A DNA stretch of 33,117 nucleotides from Nocardia carnea. GTDB taxonomy: Bacteria > Actinomycetota > Actinomycetes > Mycobacteriales > Mycobacteriaceae. This document shows positions 32,339 to 33,117 of this stretch, piece by piece; positions within the stretch are counted from its first letter, which is position 1, and every line of letters starts with the position of its first letter. A model generated the notes under the pieces. The model worked only from the letters and a program-made list of their open reading frames with translations. It did no database searches and was not told the origin of the DNA. The DNA lies in NCBI RefSeq assembly GCF_029868855.1, contig NZ_JARWOV010000121.1, positions 1 to 33,117 on the forward strand. The letters run 5' to 3'. The position numbers were made by a program, and so were the translations under genes.

Positions 32339-32836
32339 ATGTTGCACAGCACAATCACTCGCTCGCTCGGAATTCCGGTGACCGTGGGGGCGGCGTCACT
32401 GTGGGCCCTCACCGCGGCCCCGGTAGCGAGCGCCGCGCCACCGGCATCGTGCCCGGTGCCGGGCGCGGCGGCTGTCACGGCCGGTGTGGAGGGCGCGTCC
32501 TGCTCCGCGGAGAGCGACGCGGGAGGTGCGGCCGCGGCCTACGGGGTCGGCGGCGATGCCGATGCGGATGCTGCGGCTACGAGCCTTTCGCTGGCCATCG
32601 CCGCGAACGGCGGCACCGCTACGTCCGCGTCGCAATTCTTGTCCGGTCCGGCCGCGATCGCGGTGGGCCCGCGAGCGCAGGCGACGACCGTCGGGGTGCG
32701 ACCGGGGCTGTCGATCGGTATCGCCGGTCCCGGAGCTACGGTCGCGGTCACCGGCACCTCGATGCCCACCTGTGCGGGCGGACCCGCGTTCGCGGGAGAC
32801 TTCCAGACCCTGCAGGGCTGTGTGTCCCTGCGGTGA
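32339..32836 (+). CDS. Small secreted Ala/Gly-rich protein
   Basis: The 165-residue protein has a signal peptide (about 1-33, ending ASAAP). The mature part has short repeats of alternating Ala/Gly/Asp (YGVGGDADADAAATSLSLAIAANGGTATSASQF), then LSGPAAIAVGPRAQATTVG and a GLSIGIAGPGATVAVTG stretch, suggesting a beta-rich repeat fold. Two Cys pairs occur near the ends (PASCPV, GASC and TCAGG, GCVSLR). Similar small secreted proteins occur in Nocardia; no function is known. ATG 32339 follows GAGGAGG. Confidence 0.75.
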   Translation: MLHSTITRSLGIPVTVGAASLWALTAAPVASAAPPASCPVPGAAAVTAGVEGASCSAESDAGGAAAAYGVGGDADADAAATSLSLAIAANGGTATSASQFLSGPAAIAVGPRAQATTVGVRPGLSIGIAGPGATVAVTGTSMPTCAGGPAFAGDFQTLQGCVSLR

Positions 32837-32857
32837 GGGCCGCGCCACCGCCGGCGG

Positions 32858-32891
32858 GGCGGGTCGACCGTTTCGGGTCGTCCGACCCGCC
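32858..32891 (+). terminator. Hairpin behind the small secreted protein gene
   Basis: GGCGGGTCG (32858-32866) and CGACCCGCC (32883-32891) form a perfect 9-bp stem with a 16-nt loop, 22 bp past the stop. Confidence 0.55.
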
Positions 32892-32920
32892 GGGAGCCCG
32901 GCCAGGCCCGGGACATTATT

Positions 32921-32962
32921 CGATGCATAAACGATGCAAAATCCGCCGAAGTGTGCCAGGCT
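32921..32962 (+). promoter_or_regulatory. TGCATCG-type tandem element and leaderless -10 box
   Basis: CGATGCA occurs at 32921-32927 and 32932-32938, 11 bp apart as in the cluster at 32220-32238 (here in the opposite orientation). It covers the expected -35 region. CAGGCT at 32957-32962 lies exactly 7 nt before GTG 32970. Confidence 0.5.
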
Positions 32963-32969
32963 TGAACTT

Positions 32970-33117
32970 GTGAACGCACAACGAGTCGCTCGGGAACCCC
33001 GGATCGGCCGACCCGGGGGCGCCGGACCGGAACAGTTCGCGGCGTGGGTCGCGCGGGTGGACAGTTCGCTGCGTGCGCACGTCGGAGAATTCGTGGCCGC
33101 CCGATGCGCCGAGGAAC
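32970..33117 (+). CDS. Partial gene at window end, possible polyprenyl synthetase
   Basis: The frame from GTG 32970 is open to the end of the window (49 codons). After a variable start, EQFAAWVARVDSSLRAHVGEFVAARCAEE resembles the first helix of polyprenyl (geranylgeranyl-type) diphosphate synthases, but the Asp-rich motifs lie beyond the window. The call is tentative. The start is supported by the -10 box 7 nt upstream. Confidence 0.45.
   Translation, partial: MNAQRVAREPRIGRPGGAGPEQFAAWVARVDSSLRAHVGEFVAARCAEE

Overview
This is a high-GC actinobacterial window, most likely Nocardia or a close relative in the Mycobacteriales. The evidence is the dgt-dnaG pair next to a small YtxH-like gene and tRNA-Asn, a secreted cutinase, an MpaB/DUF2236 oxygenase, small secreted DUF4232-type proteins, and frequent GTG starts. 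No species can be named from sequence alone.

Positions 1 to about 6550 look like the right end of an integrated element. Its outer end runs off the window into a low-complexity, C/G-homopolymer contig edge. The element carries two plus-strand genes, a SprT-like metallopeptidase and a CoiA-like nuclease with a coiled coil and C-terminal membrane anchor. Seven copies of a short palindromic CCTAGG-centred repeat surround these two genes. On the minus strand follows a candidate defence module: a DUF4231 (SLATT-like) membrane protein, a TIR-like protein with a C-terminal beta-type domain, and a zinc-ribbon protein 4 bp behind it. Next come a 45-bp 3' half of a tRNA-Val used as a probable attachment-site scar, a 91-bp inverted-repeat structure, and a large serine integrase. 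Just upstream of the integrase start, the 3' end of an MBL-fold hydrolase gene continues in frame into flanking DNA. This suggests the element inserted into that gene.

Positions 6.7-14.9 kb are ordinary chromosome: a YdcF/DUF218 protein, a cutinase, a MerR/GyrI-type regulator, a second membrane-anchored YdcF-like protein, dgt, dnaG, a small YtxH-like gene and tRNA-Asn with a promoter and terminator. Three consecutive genes (ydcF-like, dgt, dnaG) share a (T/C)AGACT box exactly 7 nt before the start codon, which points to leaderless transcription.

Positions 15-21 kb hold a Fic-family protein, an ECF41-type sigma factor flanked by two SnoaL-like genes, and a decayed locus: a frameshifted AraC regulator divergent from the first ~20 codons of a thiolase. 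Positions 21-28.7 kb contain a CitA/CitB-type two-component system divergent from a DctA dicarboxylate symporter, a DUF2236 oxygenase, and an SDR-MFS operon divergent from an XRE/MmyB-type regulator.

Positions 29.8-33.1 kb contain a TetR regulator and an MDR-type oxidoreductase that face each other across twin palindromic operators, two small secreted proteins, and the start of a gene cut by the window end. A TGCATCG tandem element occurs in the promoter regions of the secreted proteins and of this last gene. Several perfect hairpins mark terminators between convergent genes.
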